Positions 17,078 to 26,425 of a DNA stretch of 64,000 nucleotides are shown piece by piece (within the stretch, counting starts at the first letter, position 1; each line of letters opens with the position of its first letter). The position numbers were made by a program, and so were the translations under genes. The DNA is from Chloroflexota bacterium (GTDB lineage: Bacteria; Chloroflexota; UBA6077; JACCZL01): positions 62,001 to 126,000 of the forward strand of contig JADZEM010000187.1 in assembly GCA_020850535.1 (NCBI GenBank), written 5' to 3'. The notes under the pieces were generated by a model. That model saw nothing but the letters and a program-made list of their open reading frames with translations, was not told the DNA's origin and ran no database searches.

Positions 17078-18901
17078 TCAGGCTTCGGCGAGGGTCGGCG
17101 GGGCTGGCTTGCGTCGCCGCCGCCACTGCACGCTCAGCGTGAACGGCAGGGCCGCCAGCGCGGGCGCCCAGGCCCGGCGCGCGGGCTTCGACGCGGCCAC
17201 GGGCCGCGGCAGCGGCGTCGGTGCGTCGGGCACCAGGCGGACGGGCGGCAGCTGTGGCGTCGTCGTCGGGCGCGGCCCGAACAGGCGGGCCATCGCCTTG
17301 CCGTCGATGGTCTCCAGCTCCAGCAGCTCGTCAGACGCCTTCTTGAGCGTCTCCAGGCGCGGCTGCAGCAGACCGATCGCCAGGGCGCGCGCCTCGTCAA
17401 CCAGCCGATGCAGCTCGTTGTCGATCTTCTCGGCGAGGTGCTCACCGTAGGAGCGGTAGAAGCGACCGTCGTCCTCGCTGCCAACCGCCAGCGCACCGAG
17501 GATCGGACTCATGCCGTAATCGCAGACCATCGCCCGGGCGATGCTGTACGCCTTCTTGAGGTCGTTGGATGCACCCGTCGTCACCTGCCCGAAGACCAGC
17601 TCCTCGGCCACGTGCCCGCCGAGCGCAGCGGCCATCGCCGCCTTGAACTGGGGCAGCGACCACATCTTGCGGTCTTCTCCGGGCGTCATGCGGGTGTAGC
17701 CGCCCATCTGGCCGCGCGAGACGATGGTCACCTTCTGGACCGGGTCGGACTCCGGCAGCAGGTGTGCCACCAGCGCATGGCCCAGCTCGTGGACGGCCGT
17801 CACCTTGCGCTCGCGGTCGGAGAGGCTGCGGCCCTTGCGGCGCGGCCCGGCGGTCACGCGGTCCAGCGCCTCTTCCAGGTCGTTCATCTCGATGCGGGTA
17901 CGGCCGGCACGCGCCGTCAGGATCGCCGCCTCGTTCAGCAGGTTCTCAAGGTCCGCGCCAGAGAGGCCCGTCGTCTGCGGGATCACCGCCTCAAGATCCA
18001 CACCCTCGGCGAACGGCTTGCCGCGAGCGTGCAGGGAGAGGATGTGACGGCGCGCCGCCGCGTCGGGGGCATCGAGCCGCACCTGGCGGTCGAAGCGGCC
18101 GGGGCGCAAGAGCGCCGGGTCCAGCACGTCCGGGCGATTCGTGGCGGCCACCACGATCACCCGCGAGCGAAGGTCGAACCCGTCCATCTCGACCAGCAGC
18201 TGGTTGAGCGTCTGCTCGCGCTCCTCGTGGGCGTGGCCGCTGGGGCCGCCGCGCCGCCGACCGACCGCGTCGATCTCGTCAATGAAGATGATGCTCCGAC
18301 CGTGCTCGCGCGCCGCCTTGAACAGGTCTCGCACGCGGGATGCGCCCACGCCCACGTACATCTCGACGAAGTCGGAGCCGGACGCCCGCAGGAACGGCAC
18401 ACCTGCCTCGCCAGCCACCGCCCGCGCCAGGAGCGTCTTACCGTTGCCCGGAGGCCCGACCAGCAGGACGCCACGCGGGATGCGCGCGCCGACCGCGTGG
18501 AAGCGCTCCGGCTCACGCAGGAATTCGACGACCTCTGAGAGCTCTTCCTTGGCCTCGTCCGCGCCAGCCACGTCGGTGAACCGCGTCGGCGGGCGCTCGG
18601 CGACCAGGCCGATGCGGGATGGGCGCGTGGGCGTGCGCGGCGCGCCACCAGCGGCCATCGGCGGATCGTGCGGGCGAGAAGCCGCGCGGCGTCCACTGAC
18701 AAAGAGATAGAGGGCGAGCAACGCCAGCGACAGCCCGAGCAGGGCGGCCAGCAGCGGCGCGGTCGGCTGATCTTCCGGCCACCGCACGGCGACCTGCACC
18801 AGCCCCGACCGGAAGGCCGTCACCACCGAGGTGACGAGCACGCCAAACAGGACAACAAACAAGAGTGGACGGAGCGAGGGCTTGGATTCGCCGTTCATCA
18901 T
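17078..18901 (-). CDS. ftsH: FtsH-family ATP-dependent zinc metalloprotease
   Basis: 607 aa. Two N-terminal membrane segments (about 11-30 and 48-68) enclose a loop of under 20 residues, much shorter than the roughly 70-residue periplasmic domain of classical FtsH. The AAA domain follows: Walker A GPPGNGKT (149-156), Walker B IIFIDEID and second region of homology RPGRFDRQ. The protease domain has zinc motif HELGH (371-375) and TTGASNDL, whose Asp is the third ligand. The catalytic residues are intact. Asn in Walker A and Leu in HELGH (usually Thr and Ala) suggest a divergent paralogue. It degrades membrane and soluble proteins. The tail is Pro/Arg-rich. Confidence 0.93.
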   Translation of the reverse strand: MMNGESKPSLRPLLFVVLFGVLVTSVVTAFRSGLVQVAVRWPEDQPTAPLLAALLGLSLALLALYLFVSGRRAASRPHDPPMAAGGAPRTPTRPSRIGLVAERPPTRFTDVAGADEAKEELSEVVEFLREPERFHAVGARIPRGVLLVGPPGNGKTLLARAVAGEAGVPFLRASGSDFVEMYVGVGASRVRDLFKAAREHGRSIIFIDEIDAVGRRRGGPSGHAHEEREQTLNQLLVEMDGFDLRSRVIVVAATNRPDVLDPALLRPGRFDRQVRLDAPDAAARRHILSLHARGKPFAEGVDLEAVIPQTTGLSGADLENLLNEAAILTARAGRTRIEMNDLEEALDRVTAGPRRKGRSLSDRERKVTAVHELGHALVAHLLPESDPVQKVTIVSRGQMGGYTRMTPGEDRKMWSLPQFKAAMAAALGGHVAEELVFGQVTTGASNDLKKAYSIARAMVCDYGMSPILGALAVGSEDDGRFYRSYGEHLAEKIDNELHRLVDEARALAIGLLQPRLETLKKASDELLELETIDGKAMARLFGPRPTTTPQLPPVRLVPDAPTPLPRPVAASKPARRAWAPALAALPFTLSVQWRRRRKPAPPTLAEA

Positions 18902-18943
18902 TTGACACTCTCAGCCGGGCACAGCTCGGTCCGCCTGTGGCGC

Positions 18944-18964
18944 ACACGCCGTGCCAGGGCGTGT
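18944..18964. promoter_or_regulatory. Inverted repeat upstream of ftsH
   Basis: ACACGCC-GTGCCAG-GGCGTGT, 7-bp perfect arms, 43 bases before the ftsH start. It could be an operator or a leader hairpin; no family match is claimed. Confidence 0.35.
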
Positions 18965-19300
18965 AAGCTCTCCTAAAATCGAGCACCTGTACCGGCGGCC
19001 GAGGCCTGTCCTGGGCCGTCACTTCATACAACGGACCTGGGTGACGCCCTGTTCCCACCGCCCCCGCGACGAGAACTGACGAGAAACACCCCAGTCGAGT
19101 GTACCGCGTCGGGTGGCCACTGGTCGAGTTCATCAAGGCTTAATGTGGACAATTCGCGCAGACGCATCTTGCACATGCTGGGCCTGACCGATTCGTCACG
19201 CATCGGCGCATCGGACACCGCTGTCTGGACGCGTTGAACCAGCAAAACGGGCGATCGACCGTTGATTCCGTCCCGTACGCCCCCACGGGGCCGTTTCTCC

Positions 19301-19329
19301 TTGACAGGGCGAGCATCATCCCGTAGACT
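19301..19329 (+). promoter_or_regulatory. Sigma-70-type promoter for the riboswitch transcript
   Basis: TTGACA (19301-19306), exactly 17 bases, TAGACT (19324-19329). The -35 is a perfect consensus. Transcription would begin near 19336, about 26 bases before the riboswitch, so the placement is consistent. Confidence 0.75.
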
Positions 19330-19361
19330 CCGCTCGTCACGAGGGATGTTGGGTACATCCC

Positions 19362-19530
19362 GAAGCGATGCGTCAGGCTGAATCCTCCCAGACGAGGAGC
19401 GGGGGAACCACGCATTTGGGGTGAATCCGGAGCATTGCGGCAGAGCGACAGGCGAGAGCCTGCTGTGAGTTGTGTGCGCCGGTAGGGCGACTCCCGTCCG
19501 AACCCGTCAGCTAACCCCGTAAGCCGCGCT
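19362..19530 (+). ncRNA. Cyclic di-AMP riboswitch (ydaO-yuaA class)
   Basis: Several conserved blocks of this class appear in order: GCGGGGGAACCA (19399-19410), GGGGTGAATCC (19418-19428), GGTAGGGCGACTCCC, then CGAACCCGTCAGCTAAC and CCCCGTAAGC ending near 19524. ydaO riboswitches bind cyclic di-AMP and usually switch off genes for cell-wall hydrolases and osmoprotection. Here the RNA lies directly upstream of an SH3/3D cell-wall protein, the classic association. The boundaries are approximate. Confidence 0.9.
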
Positions 19531-19612
19531 CACCCGATACGCGAGGGCCGCTCTCCGGTTGTTGGCCCGAGATTCGACGCGCATCGGGGCGATCGCAGGG
19601 GAGGAACACGGC

Positions 19613-20443
19613 GTGTCGATGAACTCGGCACCGGGTTGGCATGCAGCACGTGCGTCTGTGACCGTGCAGGCGAGCGGCTGGCATCGCGACCCTCGGCCCC
19701 AGGACAGTCCGCGCGTGCGCGAGGCTTCCGTCGGCCAGCCCACCCAGAGGGGATCTATTCGCTTGCACGCACTGCTCACCGCCATGCTCCTGGTGATGGC
19801 GGCTTCCATGCTCTCTCCCGCTCCAACAACACACGCTCAAGCCGAGACATCCAACGCCCAGGCCGCCACCGCGGCCGACGCCTTGCAGCCCGGCCAGTCC
19901 GCCATCGTCACCGGCACCGAAGGGCGCGGTCTGCGCGTTCGCGGCGGCCCGGGCATGAGCCACCGCATCCTGACGACGGCCAACGAAGGCGCGTTGGTGC
20001 AGATCATCGCCGGCCCCGTCAACGACGGCGACGACGACTGGTATCAGATCAGCGTCGGCGCGTCGACCACAGGCTGGGGCGTCGCTCGCTACCTTGCGCC
20101 GAGCACGACCGTCCGCGCCATGTCGAACACCGAGGGGCAGCGCACCTTCATCGCGAAGATCACCGCCTACGCGGATGGCATCGGCGGCGTGCCGGTCGGG
20201 GCCAGGACGTACAGCGGCACCCGCACGCGCTGGGGCGTGGTGGCCGTTGACCCGAAGGTGATCCCCATCGGCTCGACGCTCACCATCGAGGGGTACGATG
20301 GCGTCACCTTCGTGGCCGAGGACATCGGCGGCGGCATCAGGGGCGAGGCCATCGACATCTGGCTGCCAGACGCCAAGGAAGCGAAGACCTACGGCACGCA
20401 GTATCGCCGCGTGACGATCCTTCGCGAGGGCCCCGCCCGCTAG
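19613..20443 (+). CDS. SH3b and 3D-domain cell-wall protein
   Basis: 276 aa. A hydrophobic export signal (HALLTAMLLVMAASML) is followed by a bacterial SH3 domain (about residues 95-150) and a C-terminal 3D domain with its three aspartates in GVVAVDPKVIPIGS, AEDIGGGI and EAIDIW. 3D domains resemble the MltA/RlpA double-psi barrel and act on peptidoglycan. The GTG at 19613 lies 6 bases after GGGGAGGAA; a TTG at 19763 would give a shorter, more ordinary signal peptide. Expression is probably governed by the c-di-AMP riboswitch upstream. Confidence 0.88.
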   Translation: MSMNSAPGWHAARASVTVQASGWHRDPRPQDSPRVREASVGQPTQRGSIRLHALLTAMLLVMAASMLSPAPTTHAQAETSNAQAATAADALQPGQSAIVTGTEGRGLRVRGGPGMSHRILTTANEGALVQIIAGPVNDGDDDWYQISVGASTTGWGVARYLAPSTTVRAMSNTEGQRTFIAKITAYADGIGGVPVGARTYSGTRTRWGVVAVDPKVIPIGSTLTIEGYDGVTFVAEDIGGGIRGEAIDIWLPDAKEAKTYGTQYRRVTILREGPAR

Positions 20444-20465
20444 GCCGAGGTTCTAGACCTCGGCC
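20443..20465. terminator. Bidirectional terminator shared by the 3D-domain gene and rho
   Basis: GGCCGAGGT-TCTAG-ACCTCGGCC, a perfect 9-bp stem. The stop codon of the rightward gene (20441-20443) abuts it, and the rho stop (20453-20455) lies in the loop, so both convergent transcripts can end here. Confidence 0.7.
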
Positions 20466-21844
20466 TTCGCCATCGTCGCCAGGAACTCGCGGTTGCTGGC
20501 GGTCTTCGACAGGCGCGTCAGCAGCAGCTCGGCGCTCTCGTTCTGACCGACCTGGGTCAGCATGCGGCGCAGCGTCCAGACCAGCCGGAGCGTCTGTTCG
20601 TCCAGCAGCAGCTCTTCGCGGCGCGTGCTCGACTTCTGTACGTCGATGGCCGGGAAGATGCGCCGCTCCGCCAGCCGGCGGTCGAGCTGCAGCTCCATGT
20701 TGCCCGTGCCCTTGAACTCCTCGTAGATCACGTCGTCCATCCGTGACCCGGTGTCCACGAGGCAGGTCGCGAGGATCGTCAGGCTGCCGCCCTCTTCCAC
20801 CTTGCGCGCCGCGCCAAAGAAGCGCTTCGGTGGGTAGACGGCGGCCGGGTCGATACCGCCGCTCAGCGTCCGACCGCTCGGCGGGACGGCCATGTTGTAG
20901 GCGCGTGCCAGCCGGGTGATCGAGTCCAGCAGGATCACCACGTCGCGGCCCGTCTCAACCAGCCGCTTCGCCCGGTTCAGCGCCATCTCGGCCACCGTGA
21001 TGTGATCCTCGACCGGCTCGTCGAACGTGGACGACACGACCTCGGCGCGGACCGACCGCTTGAAGTCGGTGACCTCCTCGGGTCGTTCGCCGACCAGCAC
21101 CACCATCAAGTGGACGTCGGGATGGTTGACGGACAATCCGTTGGCAATGCGCTTGAGGATCGTCGTCTTGCCGGCCTTCGGCGGCGAGACGATCAGGCCG
21201 CGCTGCCCCTTGCCGATGGGCGAGATCAGGTCGATCAGCCGCTGAGTGAGCACGCGCGGCTCGGTTTCGAGGATCAGGTGCTCGCGGGGGAAGATCGGCG
21301 TCAGCGCGTCGAAGTGCGGGCGCTGGCGGGCGATGTCCGGAATCTGGCCGTTGACGGCCTCCACCCGCAGCAGCCCGAAGTACTTCTCAGCCTCTTTTGG
21401 CGGCCGCACATGGCCCGTCACCCAGTCCCCGGTCCGCAGCCCGAAACGCCGGATCTGCGACTGCGAGACGTAGACATCAGCCTGCCCCGGCAGCAGCCGC
21501 TCCTGCCGCAGGAAGCCAAAGCCCTCGTCGACGATCTGGAGAACGCCGCCGGCGAAGATGTTCCCCTGCCGCTCGGCCTGCGCCTGCAGGATCCGGAACA
21601 CCAGCTCGGTGGTACGCGACCCTTCGACGTCGGAGACGCCGACGCTGGAGGCGATTGCCTCGATCTCCGCTCGCGAGCACGCCTCCAACCCCGCGAGCGT
21701 CAGCTCTGAGCCGGCAGCGTCACCAGGACTCAGCGCGTCGTCATGTCCTGCATCGCCGGCAGCACGAACTGGCCGACGCGGCGGCCGCGGGCGGTCGGCG
21801 CTGACGGAGGGCAACGAGGATACGGGGTGTTCGGAGAGAGTCAC
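20453..21844 (-). CDS. rho: Transcription termination factor Rho
   Basis: 463 aa. A variable Pro/Arg-rich start (about 1-45) leads into the Rho N-domain, the RNA-binding cold-shock-like domain ([20 protein letters not shown]) and the hexameric ATPase with Walker [20 protein letters not shown], the Walker B region [17 protein letters not shown] and [20 protein letters not shown] split over two blocks. Rho ends transcription of untranslated RNA. It stands alone, facing the 3D-domain gene; the upstream 218 bases contain an AT-rich patch near 21978 but no convincing promoter. Confidence 0.98.
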   Translation of the reverse strand: MTLSEHPVSSLPSVSADRPRPPRRPVRAAGDAGHDDALSPGDAAGSELTLAGLEACSRAEIEAIASSVGVSDVEGSRTTELVFRILQAQAERQGNIFAGGVLQIVDEGFGFLRQERLLPGQADVYVSQSQIRRFGLRTGDWVTGHVRPPKEAEKYFGLLRVEAVNGQIPDIARQRPHFDALTPIFPREHLILETEPRVLTQRLIDLISPIGKGQRGLIVSPPKAGKTTILKRIANGLSVNHPDVHLMVVLVGERPEEVTDFKRSVRAEVVSSTFDEPVEDHITVAEMALNRAKRLVETGRDVVILLDSITRLARAYNMAVPPSGRTLSGGIDPAAVYPPKRFFGAARKVEEGGSLTILATCLVDTGSRMDDVIYEEFKGTGNMELQLDRRLAERRIFPAIDVQKSSTRREELLLDEQTLRLVWTLRRMLTQVGQNESAELLLTRLSKTASNREFLATMAKAEV

Positions 21845-22062
21845 ACGAACCTACCAGAGCGAGGTCGGACTCGGGAGATCACGGGCAGCCTGGGCGGAGC
21901 GGAGACACGACCGCACCAGGGAAATCGCGGCGCTTCGGGGATGACCAAGGATACCACCCCCCAGGGTCATTGCCATAATTTAATCGTGACCGGTCCACCT
22001 GGTCTCGAACTGCTCTGAAAGCGTTGCGCCGGACCGGCGCGGACGCCGGCAGCCCGTCTGTT

Positions 22063-23805
22063 CTAGGGCTGCCGACGCAACGCCCGCACGTCGAAGATGC
22101 GGTACGCGCCGAGGCTGACATCGGTCACGCCCGCCGGTTCCAGGTCTTCGAGCATGTCCAGGTAGCGACGGCGCTCGCGGTCACGTCCGTCGAGCAGCAC
22201 GTAGTCCACCTGATAGCTCACCAACAGCTCACGCAGCCGGTCGGGCCCGAGGTTCACCGGCAACAGCGTGGCGGGGCGTCCCGTGAAGTAGGTAAATGGC
22301 CACGGCTGCGCGTGCGCCAGCACGGCCAGCGGCTCCGTCCGGGTATTGACCCAGTTGACGACGCGCATCAGGTCGCCGTCGCGGACCCAGCGTGGCGGCG
22401 CAGTCCAGACCAGCCCCTCATCCTTGCGCGTTCCAACGGGCAGCTCGCCGTAGCGAAACTCGCCGCGATACTGCCGGATCAGATGCGGGGTCCAGAGCAC
22501 CAACGCGCCGACGACGATCAGATGGGTCAGCCCGAGTCGTGGCCCCGGCCGGGCCGTTGCTCGTCCAGGTGTCGGAAGCGGCAGACGGTCCAGTCGGAGC
22601 CGCCGCAGCCCGTCCACGACAAACGGGAACAGCAGCAGCATCGTCAGCAGCAGATAGCGGTCTTGAAACGTGGACCACGTCAGACCGTAGAAGGCGAAGT
22701 TTGTGACGGCGACGACCAGCGGCACGACGGCTGCGCGTGGGTACTCGCGCCGGGCCAGCGCCCAGACGACCATCGGCCAGCCGAGCGCCAACGGCAGCAT
22801 CAGCTCCCACTCGGCGAACAGCAAGTAGGCATAGGACGAGAACGTCTCGCCTATCGTCCGCAGCACCAGCGCGCTGTTCTCAGAGATGAACTGCGCGGCG
22901 GTCGGCAGCGGCTTCTGGAAGCCGAACTCCATGACCTCCGGATCCTTGTAGAGCGCGTAGAGGTAGGTCTGTCCGGAGTAGAAGAGCGAGCCGCGCGTCA
23001 CGATGCTGTAGGCCGAGATCGGAACGAACGAGAGGCCGACGCCGGCCGCGTAGGCCAGCAGCGGTCGGATGACGTCGCGCCGCCGGGCGGCCAGCATCAT
23101 CGCCGTCACCGCCAACGCACCGACCAACGACAGCACCGTCGGCCTGGTCAGGTAGGCCAGCCCGAGCACGACACCGGCCAGGCCAGACGTCCGCACCGAT
23201 GGCCGTTCGACGCGCTGCATCATCAGGTAGGTCGCCAGCAACGAGAGGCCGATCGCCAGCGCCTCGGTCATCGGCCAGAGCATGCGCTCGGTGACCAGTG
23301 GCGTCACGATGGTCAACAGCGCCGCCAGCACCCCGACCTCCCGCCCGAACAGCTGCCGCCCGATCAGGGCCACCAGCGTCACCGACAGCCCGCTCAGTAC
23401 GGCGTTGAGCACCTGCGCCGCCACCGACTCGAAGCCCAACTTCAGCAGCAGCGCGACCAGGATCGGGAAGAGCGGAGGGCGCTCGGCCAGCCCGTGATGG
23501 AGCACGTCCGTGCCGCCAAAGTGAAACGCTTTGACGCCCAGCAGGAAACCCTGGCCCGCCGCCAGCCGCCGCGCAATGTCGAGATACTCGACGGCGTCCG
23601 GTCCAAGGATCAGCACCCGGGACACGATGGGCAGGTACAGCACGCAGGCCAGCACCCCGAGCGCGATCTCGGGCCACGCGCCAAACAGGCGCGCCACCGC
23701 GCTCCGCACAACGCGCCGCCGGACGGTGGACACGGCACGGCCGGCGTGCGGCTCGGATGGCGCGGCGACGGGGGGCGTCACCCGCTGGTGGATGGCATCG
23801 GACAT
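22063..23805 (-). CDS. GT-C glycosyltransferase, GT39/ArnT-like membrane protein
   Basis: 580 aa. A cytoplasmic N-terminus (about 1-40) is followed by ten or more hydrophobic segments; GPDAVEYLDIARRLA in the first exterior loop carries the acidic residues typical of polyprenyl-phosphate-sugar glycosyltransferases, and a soluble C-terminal domain follows (ending YLDMLEDLEPAGVTDVSLGA). Such enzymes move sugars from lipid carriers to proteins or cell-wall lipids on the outer face of the membrane. No polysaccharide cluster surrounds it, so the acceptor is unknown. Confidence 0.82.
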   Translation of the reverse strand: MSDAIHQRVTPPVAAPSEPHAGRAVSTVRRRVVRSAVARLFGAWPEIALGVLACVLYLPIVSRVLILGPDAVEYLDIARRLAAGQGFLLGVKAFHFGGTDVLHHGLAERPPLFPILVALLLKLGFESVAAQVLNAVLSGLSVTLVALIGRQLFGREVGVLAALLTIVTPLVTERMLWPMTEALAIGLSLLATYLMMQRVERPSVRTSGLAGVVLGLAYLTRPTVLSLVGALAVTAMMLAARRRDVIRPLLAYAAGVGLSFVPISAYSIVTRGSLFYSGQTYLYALYKDPEVMEFGFQKPLPTAAQFISENSALVLRTIGETFSSYAYLLFAEWELMLPLALGWPMVVWALARREYPRAAVVPLVVAVTNFAFYGLTWSTFQDRYLLLTMLLLFPFVVDGLRRLRLDRLPLPTPGRATARPGPRLGLTHLIVVGALVLWTPHLIRQYRGEFRYGELPVGTRKDEGLVWTAPPRWVRDGDLMRVVNWVNTRTEPLAVLAHAQPWPFTYFTGRPATLLPVNLGPDRLRELLVSYQVDYVLLDGRDRERRRYLDMLEDLEPAGVTDVSLGAYRIFDVRALRRQP

Positions 23806-24199
23806 CGCGGCCGGGAGTATACGGCCACGTCTCAGGCGGTCGGGAGTGTCACCAGGGCGATTGCATGTTCACTGGTGTACCCGATGCATCATGGAACGGG
23901 CGGTCGGGGACTGAAGTCCCCGCCTACAGTCATGCCGTCGCTGCGCGACGGCCGTCGGGAACGGCAGGCACTGGTGCGACTGGAGCGTCGCGCAGCGACT
24001 GCAGGATCGTAGGCGGGGCTTTCAAGCCCCGACGCCGCCGCACGACGACATCAACGTGCAATCCCCCTGGGAGTGTCACCTAGTTGCTAGTAGGAACGGC
24101 GACAGGCAACCTATACTCGGTGTAACGACGCGGGCGTCAGCCTCACACTGCTGAGCCTGGACGGGAATTGCGCGGGCAGACGCCTGACAGGGAGCACGA
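23806..24199. other. Intergenic region carrying a MITE-like element
   Basis: 394 bases between divergent genes. Most of it is the 215-bp inverted-repeat element with its 12-bp flanking direct repeats (23842-24080). To its right, TATACT at 24112-24117 is a plausible -10 box for the phosphatase gene, but no good -35 is seen at normal spacing. Confidence 0.8.
23842..24080. mobile_element. MITE-like element with 12-bp flanking direct repeats
   Basis: The sequence GGGAGTGTCACC occurs at 23842-23853 and again at 24069-24080. The 215 bases between them begin AGGGCGATTGCATGTT and end with the complement of AGGGGGATTGCACGTT, so the ends are terminal inverted repeats (14 of 17 match). Inside are a second pair of imperfect arms of about 50 bases (from 23911 and to 24033), two 8-bp hairpins (CGGGGACT-GA-AGTCCCCG and CGGGGCTT-TC-AAGCCCCG) and no gene. 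The structure is that of a non-autonomous transposable element with target duplication. A shortened relative lies at 38094-38199. Confidence 0.8.
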
Positions 24200-25399
24200 G
24201 TGACCGATCGGCCAGGAGAGTACGTCAACGCGGCCACCGACGGCCCGCGTATCGACGTCGGGCAGCTATCCGTGGTCGGGCGGGTCCGGACCGGCAACGA
24301 GGACAGCGTCCTCTGCGAGCCGCCCGAGAGCGCGCTGGCGTCGAGCAAGGGGCTGTTCTGCGCCGTGGCCGACGGCATGGGCGGCCACGCTGCCGGCGAA
24401 GAGGCCAGCAGGCTGGCCGTGCAGGTGGCGCATCGCCTCTTCTACGAGACCAACGGTATGGACCCGATGGAGGCCTTGCGGTTGGCCGTCGTGCAGGCCA
24501 ACTCCGAGGTCTTCGAGGCCGGCGCCGGGGCCACGGGCCGCGATCACATGGGCAGTACCCTCACGGCAGCCGTCCTCTTCGAGCACCGGGTGGTGGTCGG
24601 GCACGTGGGCGACAGCCGCGCCTACATCGTCCACGGCGACACGATTCGGCCGCTCACACGGGACCACTCGTGGGTTGCCGAAGAGGTCGAGGCCGGCCGC
24701 ATGACGCGCGAGCAGGCCCGTGTCAGCCCTCGCCGGAACATCATCACCCGGGCGCTCGGGTTACGCCCCGATGTCCAGGTTGATTCCTACGAGGCCGAGC
24801 TGACGCCCGGCGACTTCGTCGTCATCTGCTCGGACGGCCTGCACGGACTCGTCAGCGACGATGAGATCCTGGCCTACGTGCAGCGGTTGCGGCCCGCCGA
24901 CTCGGTGGCCTCGCTGGTCAACCTTGCGAACAACCGAGGTGGCCCGGACAACATCTCGCTGGTCGTCGCTCGGGTGCGCGACCACGAGCGCGACGAGACT
25001 GACACGGCGCGCGGCATCCCGGCTCTGAATGACGCATCCTTCGAGACGGTCCGCGCCGAGCGGCCAGACCTCGCACCGACGAACCAGTTGCCAGCATCCG
25101 TCGCCTACGATCCGTCGATGTCCGAGATGCCGACGGCGCCGGGCCTGCCGGTCCCGCCACCGCCGACCACGCCCTACCCGCCGGCTGCCGTCCCCGCCGA
25201 CGCTCCGACGGCGCCGTCGCCGATGCCGGCGCGGCCCACGCCGCAACAACTCGCCCCGCTGCCCAGCGAGCCGCGCGCGCGGCGCAACGGTGGCCTGACG
25301 CTCCTCATCGTCCTGCTGCTGCTGCTGGTGGCCGGCGCCGCCATCGGCTTCGGGCTGGCCTACATGGCCAATATCCCGTTGCTGCCCGGCTCGTCGTAG
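24200..25399 (+). CDS. PP2C-type serine/threonine phosphatase (Stp1/PstP-like) with membrane anchor
   Basis: 399 aa. The N-terminal PP2C domain (about 20-260) has all metal and phosphate motifs: RVRTGNEDSV, ADGMGGH, GDSRAY, SDGLHG and GGPDNIS. A Pro/Ala-rich linker leads to one C-terminal membrane segment (about 372-392) and a short outer tail. Such enzymes reverse Hanks-type kinase phosphorylation in cell division and wall control; no kinase gene is adjacent. GTG start at 24200 after AGGGAG. It converges with the YceI gene 15 bases away. Confidence 0.93.
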   Translation: MTDRPGEYVNAATDGPRIDVGQLSVVGRVRTGNEDSVLCEPPESALASSKGLFCAVADGMGGHAAGEEASRLAVQVAHRLFYETNGMDPMEALRLAVVQANSEVFEAGAGATGRDHMGSTLTAAVLFEHRVVVGHVGDSRAYIVHGDTIRPLTRDHSWVAEEVEAGRMTREQARVSPRRNIITRALGLRPDVQVDSYEAELTPGDFVVICSDGLHGLVSDDEILAYVQRLRPADSVASLVNLANNRGGPDNISLVVARVRDHERDETDTARGIPALNDASFETVRAERPDLAPTNQLPASVAYDPSMSEMPTAPGLPVPPPPTTPYPPAAVPADAPTAPSPMPARPTPQQLAPLPSEPRARRNGGLTLLIVLLLLLVAGAAIGFGLAYMANIPLLPGSS

Positions 25400-25414
25400 G
25401 CTCGCGTCAAACGC

Positions 25415-26305
25415 TCAGACATCCAGCTCGGCGACGAGGTCGATCTCCCAGGTCATCTCGTCCTCGACGCTGAGGATCGCCAGGCGCGGCGGCTCCAGCC
25501 CGAAATCGGTCAGCTTGATGCGGGCCGTCGCTACGCCGACGAGCGTCGTTCCGTCAAGTTTTGCCCGGGCCTCCCAGACAATCGGACGCTCCTGCCCCTT
25601 GATGGTCATGACCCCAGGAATCTGGAACGTCGCTTCCTGCCCCGGCTGGACCGAGCCCGGGCCGGCTGGACCGTTCGACCGGAACTCCGCGTACGGGAAC
25701 TGGGCCGTCTGGAGGGTGTTCTGCTTGATGAAGTTGTCACGACGCGTCTGATCGCTCACGAGCGTCCGCAGGTCGATGCGCATACCCACGATCTGACCGC
25801 GCAGTTGGCCCGGGCCGTCCATGACGATGTCGCCGTCGATCTCGTTCGTGCGGCCCACAGCTTCCGCCAGCCCAGGCTGGTTCACGAACGTCTCGCGGGC
25901 GCGGTAGCGGGCTTCAGACTTGTCCTGCACGATCTGATAGCGGGCGACGCCAGCGCTGCCCGCCGCCACGGCAGTGGCCGAGACCCCTGCCGCCGCGACT
26001 GGGCTCGCATCTGGGCTGGCCGGCGCCGAGGCAGCGGCCGGGCTGGCCGGCGGGGCGATGGCGGCCGGGCTCGCGGCGGCCACTGGTGACGGACTTCCGG
26101 CCACAACAACCGGCGAGGGGCTGGGCAGCGGACTGGCTGTCGGCGCGAGCAGTGCGATCATCGCCGTGGGGGTGGAAGGCGCGGGCGAGCCGGCCGGCGT
26201 AGGTGGGCTGCTGACGACGCGTGTCGCGGCAGCGGAGTCGCTGCCACCGCCGCAGCCCGTAACCAGGATGCTCAACGCAAAGATGAGCAGCAAACGGAGA
26301 ATCAA
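25415..26305 (-). CDS. YceI-family lipoprotein
   Basis: 296 aa. Signal sequence ILRLLLIFALSILVTGC ends at a lipobox cysteine (residue 18). A low-complexity Ala/Ser/Pro linker of about 90 residues follows, then a YceI lipocalin-like domain (ARYQIVQDKSEARYRARET, DMRTLVSD-like, TFQIPGVMTIKG). YceI proteins bind isoprenoid-type lipids in a beta barrel; the ligand here is unknown. The TTG at 26305 follows GAGGTGG by 4 bases, and no ATG fits the signal peptide. Confidence 0.88.
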   Translation of the reverse strand: MILRLLLIFALSILVTGCGGGSDSAAATRVVSSPPTPAGSPAPSTPTAMIALLAPTASPLPSPSPVVVAGSPSPVAAASPAAIAPPASPAAASAPASPDASPVAAAGVSATAVAAGSAGVARYQIVQDKSEARYRARETFVNQPGLAEAVGRTNEIDGDIVMDGPGQLRGQIVGMRIDLRTLVSDQTRRDNFIKQNTLQTAQFPYAEFRSNGPAGPGSVQPGQEATFQIPGVMTIKGQERPIVWEARAKLDGTTLVGVATARIKLTDFGLEPPRLAILSVEDEMTWEIDLVAELDV

Positions 26306-26425
26306 CGTGCCACCTCGTGCGGACTCTGATGATCGTACACAGGTGGCATACGCGGCAGCATCGTATTCGGACCTGAACCGCTGACGTCACGGCGTCCGCG
26401 CAGCGCCCGGGGTCGATTGCAGAGG

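Larger units (their letters stand above)
18902..19612. other. Divergent leader region between ftsH and the SH3/3D gene
   Basis: About 710 bases. From left to right: the palindrome at 18944, about 300 bases in which nothing is recognised, a promoter at 19301-19329, a c-di-AMP riboswitch at 19362-19530, then an 80-base leader with a GGGGAGGAA ribosome-binding site. Confidence 0.8.

Noticed and set aside
16895-18538. 547-residue rightward open frame opposite ftsH
   Set aside because: Antisense to the AAA and protease domains of FtsH and starts within intergenic repeats; no ribosome-binding site or motif.
22024-24012. 662-residue rightward open frame opposite the glycosyltransferase
   Set aside because: Antisense to the membrane protein; Gln/Arg/His-rich with no domain.
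24089-24117. Promoter for the phosphatase gene with TATACT at 24112
   Set aside because: Only the -10 is convincing; no -35-like hexamer stands 16-18 bases upstream, so it was not listed as a promoter feature.
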